Source: Ridgeia piscesae (taxonomy: Eukaryota; Annelida; Polychaeta; Sabellida; Siboglinidae). Taken from it: 64,000 nt of DNA. A program made the position numbers and the translations under genes. The stretch is taken from NCBI GenBank assembly GCA_025642075.2, contig JAODUO010000985.1, positions 50,001-114,000 on the forward strand, written 5' to 3'. How positions within the stretch are numbered: the first letter of the stretch is position 1; each line of letters begins with the position of its first letter. Below, piece by piece: positions 44,001 through 58,900 of the stretch. The notes under the pieces were generated by a model. That model ran no database searches, had not been told where the DNA came from, and saw only the letters and a program-made list of their open reading frames with translations.

Positions 44001-47000
44001 TCAGACTGTTGGTGGACTATGCTATGGAAGAGTGACAGTCAGACTGTTGATGGTCTATGCTACGGAACAGTGACAGTCAGACTGTTGATGGACTATGCTA
44101 TGGAAGAGTGACAGTCAGACTGTTGGTGGACTATGATATGGAACAGTGACAGTCAGACTGTTGATGGACTATGCTACGGAACAGTGACAGTCAGACTGTT
44201 GGTGGACTATGATATGGAACAGTGACAGTCAGACTGTTGATGGACTATGCTACGGAACAGTGACAGTCAGACTGTTGGTTAACAGTGACAGTCAGACTGT
44301 TGATGGACTATGCTATAGAAGAGTGACAGTCAGACTGTTGATGGACTATGCTATAGAAGAGTGACAGTCAGACTGTTAATGGACTATGCTATGGAAGAGT
44401 GACAGTCAGACTGTTGATGGACTATGCTATAGAAGAGTGACAGTCAGACTGTTGATGGACTATGCTATGGAAGAGTGACAGACAGACTGTTGATGGACTA
44501 TGTTATGGAACAGCGACAGTCAGACTGTTGATGGACTATGCTATGGAAGAGTGACAGTCAGACTGTTGGTGGACTATGCTACGGAACAGTGACAGTCAGA
44601 CTGTTGGTGGACTATGTTATGGAACAGTGACAGTCAGACTGTTGGTGGACTATGCTATGGAAGAGTGACAGTCAGACTGTTGGTGGACTATGTTACGGAA
44701 CAGTGACAGTCAGACTGTTGGTGGACTACACTACAGAACATTTAAACCAATGAGAGCCAGACTGTCAGTGGACTACGCTACAAAACAGAGACAGCCAGAC
44801 TGTCGATATACTACAGTACTATAAAAATCAAACTGTCGGTGGACTGCGCTTTAGAGCAGTGACTGCCAGACTGTCGGTGGGTGATAACTTTCTCACTCTT
44901 CATCGTTCGTGCAGCAAATAGATTACAGCACCATGCGTATACACTGGAAAAGCATGCATGTTAACATGAATTGTGTGATTTCTGGATAATTCCTGTTTTG
45001 GGAAAAGCAGTTTTCTCTGGCTCCAGAGTCACGCCACTGACAATCTAAAGTCTTGTGTGAACTTATAACAAAATCTACAACTTACCTATTTCAATGATGA
45101 CTTCAACACCAATTGTCTCTCTCTTCCGACGTCGACTTTGGCCAATTCGTCTGACTCCAGCAATCCTCACCTTTGCTGGATCGACGTTGAGGAAGATGAT
45201 GAGATTCTTCAACAGATCCTTCCCAAAGAACTCTTCCTCTGTCATCTCAGGGAGACCAAAAGCAAGAATGACAACAGGTCTCATCCTTATGTCAACCAAT
45301 CCCGGTCCCTTCACCTGCACATACAGTGTCTTTGTGTCAATGTCAAAGAAGTTGGCTCCAGACGGTGACTCTGCAGTTGGCAGGAACTCTCCTTCGGTCT
45401 TTGGACTCTTGAAGGTGACTTTGTTGTTGTTGTCAACTTCAGCGTTGTTTGGCTGGAGGAAGACACTTTTGTGGTAGACGTCATAACGCTGCTGCAGGCC
45501 AAAGTAGATGGCGAGGCGGACAGGTTTGGTTGTGTCTTCAGCGAGGAAGTAGTGAAGTCTCAGGTGCTGTGGGGCCGTGCCAGTGAAGTACAGGTCATAG
45601 TTGCTGCCTGAAACAGTCACACATCGTACTGTCAAAATTGGTCTGCTAGACATGGCTTATTGAACTATTTAAATCACCCATTACGTTTTTTAGTTGTACG
45701 TCCTAGAAAGAGTACTTTCCTTATAAGATCATCATCGAGATTGGCTACAGTGACAAGAATAGTGAAGGTGATTGTATTAGCGGGACTAACTGAATTTTTT
45801 TACTGTAGCAGAAATAATTATGGAGCTGTCCCAAGGTGACCATAATTGGAAGGTGACTGTGAAGCTAGGTTTGACTGTATCCTTAAGTTATAAAGGATAT
45901 GGAAGTTAGGTGCATTGTGGGAATATTCTACCGACTGAACGGTTCAGATTAGGTAACTATCCATGCAATTTTATGTTGAACTAAACTACAAACCAGCTGC
46001 GACTATTGTGTAGAATGTCTGCATGCGCTTGCGACACGTGTATCCCCCACATGTGCCTGTATCGTGCGGTCCATTGATGAGGTCAAGGTAGCCGTCTGCT
46101 CTCAAGGCCACTGGGGAGACACGGCGGTCCATGTTGTCAAAGTCCATGCTCTCAACAATCAACATCTGGTGGTCAATTTTGGACAGTGGACACAGGTAGC
46201 CTGGCCATTCAGGTTTGTGCTGACAGCCTGACCTCTTGATGCCTGTAATACAGAGTTACTTTCAGTCAACAACACGTTTTGGTAATATTTATGGTCTCTG
46301 GTTTTTCAGCTACAACAATTTCTAGCTGATTTACTGGGATTGCACAGCTGGACAAGTCTTCACACCATTAATTAGCATGGCAACATCAAAACCATTGTAT
46401 AAGCAAAGGTTCGAAATAACAGTTATTAAAATGCCATTCTGCAGAAGTTGGGACTTTGTCCCTGAATGTACCGAAATTAAGGTTAACAATGCTAAATCTA
46501 AACAAGATTCCTGATAAGGCAAACACAATGTGTAGACTCACCAGGATGTTTGCGAACTTCAGCAATTGGCATTCTCGAGCCATTTCCAGGGAATGACTGC
46601 ATCGTCTTAGGTATGCGGTAGTCACCAATGCCATGTCGGGGATCTCCATTGTATTCATACTCTGATTCAGGAATGTAGCTTGATGGTGTGCCAAAGAATG
46701 ACCCATCAAGGTCCTTGATGAGTAGTTTCTTCTTCCCGTCACAACTCATGTCAACACACTTGTCCGCAGTCACAAACCTACAATGGAAGAGAAGACAAGT
46801 ACAGACATAGGCTACGTGTTAGATGGAGCCTACAGACAGCAATTATCTGTGTGATCTTTGTAATGAGCATGTCACTGAACAATACTCCAAACAAATGTTA
46901 ACTGATGTGCCACAATCCCTGTCCCAACCATCGAGGGGTTCTCTTGTGGACATCTGTGACGGTCATTTTTGTTGTAACAGCTAAACTAACAATTATTATT

Positions 47001-49939
47001 TGGAATGTTTCACTTTCCTTCACATTTTACACATGTGCAGTAAACTGCAGCTGATGCGTACATAATATATACATTAACATGTTGGGGACACTCTGGCACT
47101 CCCAGGAGAAAAGTTCACATGCCTCTTTATATGTTCATTCTCATTCTAGAATTGATCTACCATTTATCAGGGGGTATGAGCTAAATACTTATTTACCTAC
47201 ATCTACTCAATAATGATTGTGTTTTGGCCTGTATTAGTTCTATGTGCACAGTCAGTGGTGAGCCACTTTCAAGAGGGCACCACTATGAAAGCGTGGTGCA
47301 TTCCAAGTTCAAAATATTGTAAAGATGATGACAGATGTTCTTACTTAGTTGCGTCATGGATGAAGGATGAACTAGCTTACACCCAGCCATGGTGCAACAA
47401 ACCTAGAGCAGAAGTATTTTGATCTAAATCTCATTCCGTGAACGCTTTCCCATCACAGAGACAGAGACTGAAAGGACAGATACTAGAAATGTGGGGTAAG
47501 GGTAGTTTCTAACTAACCAATATGTTCATTGAGAGCATCACATCTGGGACACAACTTACATAAGTCGTGGGTGCTGTGCATATATTTTGCTCTTCTCTTC
47601 AACGTCGATAAGCTGAATTTTGTTCATGTATATTGGGTGTTCTGCATCAGGCCCAGTTGGATTCGTCGAAATGATGCGATCGGTCATGCCACACTTATTC
47701 TTGAAGTGGGCAAATGTCACATCTAAAAGAAAATGTCCAAGTTTAAACATGTTCTGGTATTAACATTTGATCTTAATTCCAACAAGAATAGGTTAACTTC
47801 ACTCAGTAAACTAAAATTATGCCTTCCTCTAAGAATACCTTAATTTGATGATATATTCAGCAAATAAAACGTTATATTGGTACCATCGAAGTGAAAGGTA
47901 AAGCATACCAAATTGTCTAAGAATTCTGATTTTCTAATGTACCATTATCAACATTTGCTTTTTAAATATTAATTATGAAAATAGTTCAAATCAGATTATT
48001 CCCATGCTACCTATATGCTGACAAATTACAACTGGAAAATGGAGAGGATATAAAATTGTGAAAAGTATGTTTTTGTGTAATGTACATATGTTATATACAA
48101 GAATAACTAATACATTAGTATAGTTTATTACTAATAAATACAGTTGTGGACTGGTTTATTAGAGTTGCACTTCATATATCAGCATCTTTAATCACAAATT
48201 CAACTATAAATGACAGAATAATTGCGATTGCCAAAATGGGTACCTCCAAATTGGAATGTTTTGCAAACAGACCATACCTTCAAAAACGATGTTTCCATAG
48301 AGGGCAGATGGTGTATGAGGATCATTGAGAGGATGCTTTGGAGCAAGATTATTCTCACACGCAAACATGGGCCACCCAAGCGCAATGCGTCCAGCAACAC
48401 GTTTAAAGGCCCAAGACCTGAGATTGACTGAAATCTTAATGTTCGGATGGTCATTTAAACTCATGATGTCAGTTTTGCAGTCGTATGTGTCACTGGCCCC
48501 CACAAACAAACTCTTGTGAATCTTGACGAACTTGCGGCTGAACCCGTGAGTTCTTGCATCAGGCCTCATAATGTAGGGGAAGATGGAGATGCTATTGTCA
48601 ACAAACTTTGAGTTCTCAATGACAATGCTACATATGCCATTTGAGTAGAAGCCATAGCTGAATGACTTATAGATGTAGAACCCATTGAAGCGTGAACACT
48701 CCTCTGTCTGCAAGCAGTCGTCTTGCCACATCGTCAGCCCCAGCAGGGTTGAGTGTCCCGTGTTATTCGCCCACGTTGGTTCGCCCTCGGTGCATGATTC
48801 ACCATTTAGCCTGTAGGCGGAGCGCTCCGAACCGGCAACCACATTGCCAACTAACTTTGTGCCTGTTGCCCCATGGATCTCGACAGTGGCCATCACGTTT
48901 AGTGTGTTTTCTTCGTATCGATCCTGGTATGTAGGGGGGAATACTGTCAGGCTCATGAGATTATCACGCAGTGTGTTGTTCGACCCTACTACAATTATGG
49001 CTGAAACAGACACGTGTCAATGCAAATAGATGTACATCAAGTTTTAAAATATTACCTGCAACATTTTCTGTTTTTTCTTATGTCTGCAAAATGATATTCT
49101 CTGCAGACGTGGATCAAAAGAAAATTACATCTACTGATTTCATCCCATAATGGCTTCTCTAAAACGTGTTTCTTAATGCACAACTAATTAGTAAAGACCT
49201 GGTAAATTGCAGCAGTTCTCACTACCATTGGTTAACATTTCAGTCCATTCTGAGGACCCAACGTCTTTGACACGACTGACCCATATGAAATTAAAAACAT
49301 ACAAAATTAGAAATGCTGAAAGCAATAAGAATTTTTTTATTTGCATAGCTAAATTACTCCTCGAGATATATTTGTTCTAGAAACATATCTTTTAAGAAAA
49401 TGGCCTTATATATGGATATAAGATTGCTTATTGGATTTGATTATTCATCACTGACATGCTTGATCGATGAATATATGCGATTTAGAAGTTCATACTTGAA
49501 ATAAAAATTTACTTTGTTGAGAGTAAACTGCTGTCATAATCTGAGAAAAACATATCTGAGTATTTTATGATAAAATAACCTTCTTTGCCTGGAGTGTATG
49601 GTCTTAGATAGCACACTCTTTGATGAAGATACACTCACCAGGACCAACAGTGTGATGGATGACGTTGTTGACAAGCTCCAGATCATGTGTTCCAATCACA
49701 CCAAAAGCCGGGGAGAATCCATTGTGGAACGTACACTTTGTCACATAGGAGGGGCGGGTGGCACTGACTTTGCCAATATCGTAAAATGTCACAGAGAATC
49801 GAGAATCATAGCTCGCGACAAAGCCCTCCTGCCCACTGTGGAAGAACTCAACGTTTGAGAGTCGTGCATAACCTGTCGCAGAGAACAAGACATCAAACTG
49901 TAGGTAACTTATATGTCAGCATAAAAATACAAAAACATT

Positions 49940-49982
<43 letters not shown>

Positions 49983-52900
49983 CACATACAACATTATGAT
50001 GTACATCAAATCACTTTTATGCAGGCAGCACACCCAACCCCTAATTTTGACTGTTTATGGTAAAGTAAGTCACATGACTATAGGGTATAAGGGCTTGATG
50101 CCATTACATCATTTTGACCAATAAATCCAAGATGGCCACTATCTGGTAGTTCAAAATCGTAATATTTGAACCAGAGCACCTAGAAACATGCATGAAGAAA
50201 CATTTTCGGGTACATCGACCACGAGGATTCCGATTTTAACATCACTTTCACATTATGACATAATTTTGACTCATAAATCCAAGACGACCGCCATCTGGTT
50301 GAAATAAAACGTAACTTTTGAACCAGAGCACCTAGAAGCAGGTATGAAGACACTTTTTTGGGGTACGTTGACCAAGACACATTATTTCCGCTAAATCCAT
50401 GTGCGGATGCAATTTATGAAGGTGACAGATCAAATTAAGGTCAAGATCACGTGGTAAGGTCAAGGTCATTCAAGGGTCATCTTCAAAGTAATATATAATG
50501 GTTAAGGAATCGAAGTCCTGGACCCAACTAATATAAAGGGAGCGAGAACCCCGCTGCCGAACATAATGAATAATGATTCTAGAAGCGAGCTTCTTTTGGG
50601 ATGACTGCCATATTGGCTGGATTTGTTAACGAGTGTACGAATCTCTTGTTTAGCACAACGAAGGTCTGCTTTGGTTTATTGAAGCACACTTGCTTTTCAG
50701 GTTAATTAATTGCACACAGCTGTAACTGGATGTTTCTGCAGCGTCTAGAACGTCTTGTTCAGGACTACGAGGCAAAAATCCAGGATGAGCATCAAAACGC
50801 CAAGACTGTGTCGCAGGCACTGACTGAGAAGGCGTCTGAGATGCAGACAGTTACACCATATAGAACTGTCCAACACGGTGAGCCTCCCACACGCCCTATG
50901 CCCGCTATGTCCTCCTCAAGTACAGAGCCTCAGCGCAGGTTCACGCCCTTGCTTGCACGGATGTGAAAGGTGACCGCCCTGATGCAGCCGAGCAGTCTAT
51001 CCCTTCCTATAACCAGTTTCACGCTGGCTTGACTATGGAGCAGGGGAAGAGCAAGGCTTGTTTCCATATGTCTTACAGTCAACCCAACAGCTCAACAAGT
51101 CAGTTGTGAAGGACATCATGGACAAGTTGCCTATCATCACTGCCACTAAGCGCATGCCCTTCGCCTTCTTAGTGGGAGATCATCTCATGTACGTCCTCAT
51201 TACCCTGCTGAAGTCTGGCAGGCTCTCCATCCTCCAGAATGATATAAGCACTCCAGAATGCTGCCCAAGCTGGATGCGAAACGATGAGCAGTGCGTGCAA
51301 AACCTGGTCACATGCATGCATGAGTTCGATTACCTCCTGTTCGACCCAGTCTTACCCACCCTCCGCACCATGCAATCAGCCATGCCTGCATCTGGTAAGC
51401 TCGTTGCGAACTTCAACTCAGCCCGTGCTGCGCGGGGGGGGAATTGACAAGTTTCTTGCGAGAGCGGGTGTTATAATCACATATATAAACCTCTTTACTG
51501 TACAACATTTACAAACAAACCTCTCTGCAATATTTACCTATATGTGGTATTGGGTCTCCGTTTTCAGCGAGTTCCGTCTGCATTCCAACAATCACACGAG
51601 CCCCAAAAGGACTCAGAGAACATGTCACTGTAGTCGGCCCCAATGATGCGGATATTTCGAGAGAGAAGTCCCACTTCAGCCTTGATCTCATACGACATGC
51701 CTCCTACACTCTCCTCAAAGGCTGTGAAGAGAAAGTCATAACTCTTGCAGTGCACTCAACATTCTACAATTACACATTTCAACTTGTCCATTAAACATTT
51801 AGTAAGTTTCACCAATTTTCTTTTTAATCAAATATTGAGTGTTATGCTTAACTTTCTTAGGTAGACCACAACATAATTTTTTTTATCTCATTATTAATTT
51901 TATCTCATGTAAGGATGCTAAACATTCTTGTTAATCCAGCAGTGTGTTCTACAACTTACAGAGATGCTTGTACTGGAGACTGGCATTCAGGGTGAGAGTC
52001 TTCATGTCTCCTGACACTGATGCAATCTTGAATGTTTCCGTCTCCCATGGGTTGAAGCTAGTCGTTGTCATGACGATCTCATCACCTTCATTCCAGTCGA
52101 CTGCTGTCTCCAAAGTGATTGTGTTTGTCCCACTGTCAGCTGTTATCGCCAGGTGTGTCCAGGTGATGGTGCGTGGTGCACCAAACAGGTCAAGGCCACC
52201 AAACACAGCTGAATGTGCACAGAAACACACAGTGAACCTTCGCTGTAAGGCAGGACATTTATCAGTATTTTGACAACATTGAATAGGATTATATAATAAT
52301 GCTGTGCATATGAGAAAAGCTAGAAGACAAGAATTATTTCTTATTAGTATAAATTGTGCCCCAGTAAGTGTCTGATAAGTGGCGGCCATGAACTGGATTC
52401 TAAAGTGAAGTAACCATCTTGGTGCCGTGGTGACTACACAATGATCTTGGAGACAATGTTACTGTACATTATGGAGCCAACTTACCAATCACTTTGGAGC
52501 CAATGTTAGGTCCGTCATCGTCCTTATTTAGTTTGAAGTCAGGCGTACGATGGTTGCCATTGAGGAGAATGTCGAGCTTCCCAGTGAAGGGAGAATCCTC
52601 CCAACCTGCCAGGAGCCGTCCCCCGCGGATGTAGATGTAGGTGGCTTCAAGGACAAACTCACGAACACGTCCTGTGGCTGGGTCCTTCTGATCATCAATC
52701 TCAAGTGTGCCGTAAATGATTAACTTTTTCATCTTGGGAAGTACCGTGTCCGCCACCACCCAGTCTCCCTCTGTTGGCATGTAACAGAATGGATTAGTGA
52801 TGACACATACTACATATATGTCAAATAACATATGTCATCTGTCACAGAGATTGGATGTGAACCAACAACAGCTATTTAAGTCATGTCACAGACCAAGTTT

Positions 52901-55900
52901 TTATTTTGGCAGTAATGAATACTGTATAGTTTCATCTTTTAAAATCAAGTTTATTTTCCTTGAGAAACAATTCAAAAAATCCTATTGGCATTGTGTTCAC
53001 ATAATCCAAATTGTAAACTATGTCATCTCAAAACATCTCTTTTAAAAGTTTTTTTTACTTCATTTGTAGCAATAAATCAGAAATTAGTAGATTTGTCAAC
53101 AAATAATAATTTTGAGCAAATATGTGGAATTCAAAGATACAAAACTCTATTTTACATTTTCTGTTTATTGTGGCTGGCTACATTGTTAGGAGGATTCATA
53201 ATAAATATTAATTATGATTTTAAATTAACAAAATGTCGTAATAGTAGTGGTGATGTGATTGTATTACTGGTGTGATTAGGACATCAATACAACGATGTAA
53301 GTCATGTTGTCATGGCAATAGAATACAAACATAACTAAGTGACTGATAACTTCATTATTTCCCACCTTTAATTGTGACGTCTGTGTCATCGGCTGGCAGA
53401 CCATTCTCCCATGTTGCAGGGTCTGACCACATCTTGGCATCCTTTGGTCGTCCAGTAGCGACAGGAAGGGCATCCCCACCCTCTGGTCGTTTACAGCCGT
53501 GATAAATGCACTTGATGGCTTTCAAAATTATTCGCCGGTTCTTACGGGATGATGTGATGGTGGGCTTGTCCGAAACTAAACAGCAGAAATGGAAACCAAG
53601 TCCGTATATATAATGACTGTTAGTTATTATAAATACAGATCAGGATGCCAAATACACTATTAATGAAAATATTAAGAAAGGTTCTGTTCTGTTTACCAGA
53701 ATCAGCAATGGGTGGTAATTATTAGTGGGCCAAATCAATTGTCCTTACTTCAAACCAGTTAGCAGTTGGATGACCATTTAACTGCAAATGTATTTGCATG
53801 TAAGGATTTGCCAGTGCAATATGCCCAATAATGACCATTTACAAAATTATTGTTATGTGAACATTTTGCAAAGGCAGCATTCTAACTATCTACACAGTTT
53901 AATTTTACTAAATCCAATTTTGTGGATTGCATAGCAGACCTTCACCATATTCAAACATGTTAAGTTTCAGAAATGCCAAAACAGTAGATTTATACGTAAA
54001 TCAGAGGGTCTAATAAAATCAGGCTTTATACGTAAATCGGAGGGTCTCGGAAAATTGGGCTTTTATACATAAATTGTTTTTTCAACCATAAATGCGAATA
54101 ATTAATTAAAACATTAACACAAATTTAACAGTGCTCCACCGGTCATTAAAAATACACCAAATATAATTTTTTTAATCTGTTAATCTTATATAAAAAATAA
54201 TGTGTTGCTGTTTAGCTCTCGTCAGATCAATAAAATTACAATGTTCAGCAATTTACTCGTATTCTAGCCATCTAGGTATAACATTTGCATGTTTGTTCAA
54301 CTTCTGATATGCATCATATGTTGCAAAGAATGCCTTGCATGGTAAAGCAGCAGTATATAACTCCAATTCAGCCAATTGTTCAATTTGTTGTCTGCGCAGC
54401 CAGTGTCTGTTTGATATTTTATTACACAACTAACTTCATCTTTACATTTTGTAAGCCAGCCTGAGCCATGGTGGAAGACATATCAAAACAAGCATGCATT
54501 CGTCTGTTACGAAGAATGTTTTTCATTTACATGTCTAATGTACTCCAATAGTAATGTTTAGCAAAAGTACATAAACTTTCGAACATGCACATATAGTGTA
54601 GATGTATGGATGGGCATTATTTGTGTAGATGTGAACGGATTGAACTTTGATCTACAAGACCGGAACATATACGATGGGCGAACATAGGATATCGGAACTG
54701 TTCGCGGTGCTCCTATAAAGCTTATAAACAATGTAAACGGGGTAGGCATTGCACCTAGATATTTATTGGACTGTTTTCAATGTTCAGTCATCAAAGTAAG
54801 ATGTGATTTAAATAACTCCAATTCAGGCCATTGTTCAATTTGTTGTCTATGCAGCCAGTGTCTCTGTTTGTACTTATTGAGCATTATCTCAGTCTCAGAC
54901 ACGATTGCAATTACTTGAATTAGTTAACTGGTACAGCTGTATTGCCATTGTGAGACCCAGAAAAATATGGGAGACAATATTCAGCCAGAAATAAAACCAA
55001 TGATCTACACCCAGTCGAGTAAGTTAGGTAGAATTTGTTTGTTTGGGTTTCATTGAAAACAATTTGTTTAAATTGTTATCTATGTCTTATAAGCTTTTAG
55101 AAAACTATTATTTTACATGTCCAAATATATGCAATGCATCTCAGCATGACTAATCATTTGTCGACAGCAACTCATTATTTTTGTGCATTACACTTTTTTG
55201 AGCTGAAAATTTAATTATTTTGAGGTGTTCAAATACATAATCATTACGGACTGTTACTCACTCATATAGGTCAGCACTTTGGCTTCACTTGTGAAGTACG
55301 TGTCACCATTGAGACTGTTCTCATATGTCAAGGGCTCTGTCTTGGAGTAGTTTCTTGATGGATCAAGCTTCTCCTCCACAACAAACTGGTCGTATATGTC
55401 TTGCATCACTGGATGTTGTACAATCACATGTGCTCCATCCTATGAGAAAACACACAGAGGTAAAATTGTGAAAACATCGCTGTAATAAAATGTAATTTAA
55501 AGATTTGATATTTATCACCTTAGAAGACCAATTTCTCTGGATTGCAAAATACTTGCCTGGAAAGTTGTCAGACAAATAAGCAATGGTACATTTAATGTTT
55601 CACATAGGGACATTTATTTTTGAGTAAATTAGTAAGAAATTGTCAACACATTGCACAGAGGCAGCAACAGGCCAACAATCTCAGCACCACACACCTGGTT
55701 TTCTGTCAGTGTCATTTTCCTGAGATTACTGCCCCCATTAGCCCCCGGGGGTGCTGGGATTAACAGGGCTAGTGGCACTACTTATCTTTTTACCAACACT
55801 ACCTGTTCCACTCAGTGTTCTGCTTCAGCTTAATTTTAGGTACCTCATCTTAAATAAGAAAATAGTCATATGTCTGATGTATGTTCAAGGAATGTTGTAC

Positions 55901-58900
55901 GTTCAAGGAAGGTTATTCTCTTAAAAGTGAGGGCAGTTGACTTGCAAAAGCTTATACCTGAGTCAGGCTAATTAACTTTCATGTGTGATGTGCAAGTTAA
56001 ATTGGGTTTAGCTCATCTCAAACAGTTTTATGTAGAGGATTTACTTTAACTTTTAGAACAGTGAGCTTTCCACACAACACATTTGATATGTGAAAGTGAC
56101 ATGGAGCATGCAAGTAAGAATAATCTACAAAGAGAGTGTGTACTGAATTGGGATCTACTGGTACTCAATTCTCATCCCTCCGGGGCTACTGGCACAGGGG
56201 CTAGAAACATGGGGCTATTGTGATATGGTACCATTCCTGACTAGACATTAGAATTCTACTTCTACCCTACTTAGATGCTACATGCCTACCTCAAGCCCAT
56301 AGAATGCTCCATGATAGGAGATGTTGGTGATGTGTTCCTCATTGATGAAGGTGATGTTGTGAGGTATTCCAGACACCAGCTGCAGCATCCAACCAAACTC
56401 ATATGTATTGCCCTTTTTACGGAATGGGGTCACACTCGTTCCATATTTGTTCTGCACCCTTAAGTTCTTGGTCAGTAATGAAGCTGGTTCTGGTTCATTG
56501 AAGCTCATGCGAATGAAATTAACAGACTGATCATCACCTGGACAGATCATTCCTCCAAAGTTGGGACTCCACTCCTCATCATCAACGCACTGTGGAGGGA
56601 AGAGATTGCTCTTTGACATGGCACGTGCACCGGCACCACGGCCAGTGAGAGTGCCGTCCAAGTCCTCAAGTTCTGCCTGATGCTCCCATTCCCAGTACGC
56701 CTTCTTGTTGGAGTTGTGCCATTTGATATTCTTGAACTTGTAGTTGAACCCAGCACACAAGGTTGAACATACGCAGACAATCTTCACTGTCCCAATGGCC
56801 GAACATGTATGGTTGTCGTTCTTCTCACCATCGAAGTTGACAAATGTGATTCCATTGTAGAGAAGTCCACTATTTAGTGGCAGCACTATGCCACGCTTCG
56901 TGCAGGGCGGGTGATTTGCTGAGTTGAGGTGGCCAATAATAACAGTGTCTTTCACCATAGCTCCTTCCTCAGTGTATTGTGGGGCAGAGCCCCTGTTAAA
57001 GTAGTGCTCTGTGCCTGCCATGAAGTTGTTGGCCAGTACAAAGCCTTGGAACTGCATGGGATACGCCTCGACCCACTCAGCACCACGGAAACTGTTCCAT
57101 GTTGTCAGATTCTTGAAGACGGCTGGGACTGGGACAGTACCGTCACACTTACCCCCAACTTTTGGGGTATAAAACTCAAACACCCACAAGCCGTACCAGC
57201 CCACAGAGTGCACTGTGTTGTTGTAGAACTCTCCCAGTGGCACATTCTGTGGGCAGATGTCAGGGGTATAGGACGGACCCTGGGGGTGCTCTAGCATGCG
57301 GTACCAGAAACCAAAGTGCGTGCCCCCTGCAACGTGGTTGTGTCGAACGATGTTGTCTGGGTGCGTGATCCAGAACCCAGCTGGTGTGATGTCATCATTG
57401 AGCAGACTTGAGCTCGAACGTACAAATATGGCGAGGTTGTACTGGAAGATGTTGCCAACTTCAATGCTGTCTTCAAGGAAGAGGGCACCACCCATCACAT
57501 CATACACAACGTTGTTCTCAACCAAGATGTTGTCAGTGTGGTGAATGTTGACAGCTCGGTTAAATGTGTGATGTATTCCACAACCTCGCACATACGATCC
57601 ATTCATGTCCCCATTGATGTGGAAATGGATGGGGTAGCGACCGAGACGGAACGCTTGTCCTGCGTATGTGATCTCAATGTGTTCGATGTGGCCAACCACT
57701 TCACCCGCATTCAACTCCTGCTGGTGAAACATAATCTGTGACCCGAACTGGTCACTTCCAATCTCCTCTCCAAAGCGACCCTGGAAGCACGTGTGGGTCG
57801 CAAACTCACCTACAAGAAATCATTACAATTCACTGATACAGTATACATTATGGTACCATGAAATAAACACATTATCATGGTCAACTATTTGGTTGAGAAA
57901 ATATAAATGTCAGAAAACAGGAATAAATGTATTGATTTGTAAATAAAATATTTTTTAATTTTGCAAACACTTGGTTTTTGACAATTGTAGAAAAATATTT
58001 ACATAATTTTAAATGAAATATGTGGCATTAATAACATTACCTATAGAATACAAAAATAGTACATTTTAAATGGGAAATTTGTCATAGTACATACAGGTAT
58101 ATTCTAAAAGCAATGTGCGAAATGCAGATTGATTAATGGTTAAAAAAGAAACTTATACTTATCGATAATATTTTTAAAATCTATCTTGGTTATCATCTCA
58201 TAATTTAATCATGTCCAAATCATCCAGACATATACTTTCATCATACAAATATGTGCTGTTAACCAAACAGCTGATATTATACAAACTGTTTTGCAAAAAT
58301 TGAACACTAAAAACACTGCAATTTACCTGGATCAAAGCCATCTGGACAGGCCTCAATCTTGTCATTCCAGTCCTTTAGATTAGAACCTCGCACAACCACA
58401 TTGTGTGTGAGCAGCCCGACCTCTGCCCTTGTCTCCAAGGTGATGCCCCCCTCAAAGGTCTGTGTCTCACCGAGATGATCATACTCAAGTGCCTTGGTCA
58501 ATGTCAAGGTCATCTGGTCACTGGATACAGATGCGATGGTGCACTTTTCATTCTCCTTCTGGCTTGTGTGTCCGCCAGTTGAGGCAATGACGATCTCATC
58601 ACCAGCTGACCAGGTCACTGGGATCTGCAGTTTGATCTCTGTGGCTCCTGCTGCTACAGTCTCTGCTAACACTGTCCACGTGACAGGTGTCGGCTTACCT
58701 GTGGATTCATATCAGATTTATTCATACTGGTATATCCATTTCATCTGTTAGATAACTATTAAAATTGGAACTGCCTTTAGGTTATGACAGATTAAATAAA
58801 AATACATTTATACCATGACAAGTTGCAAGATTTATTGGCTTGTGAAAACCAAAGAGAGAAACCACACCCATGTCTGATATTTAAATTGTAATTGTATTCA

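Noticed and set aside
48204..48277. Extension of exon 14 past GTATGG
   Set aside because: The open frame runs on, but the GTATGG donor phase matches exon 15, and the extension lacks family resemblance.
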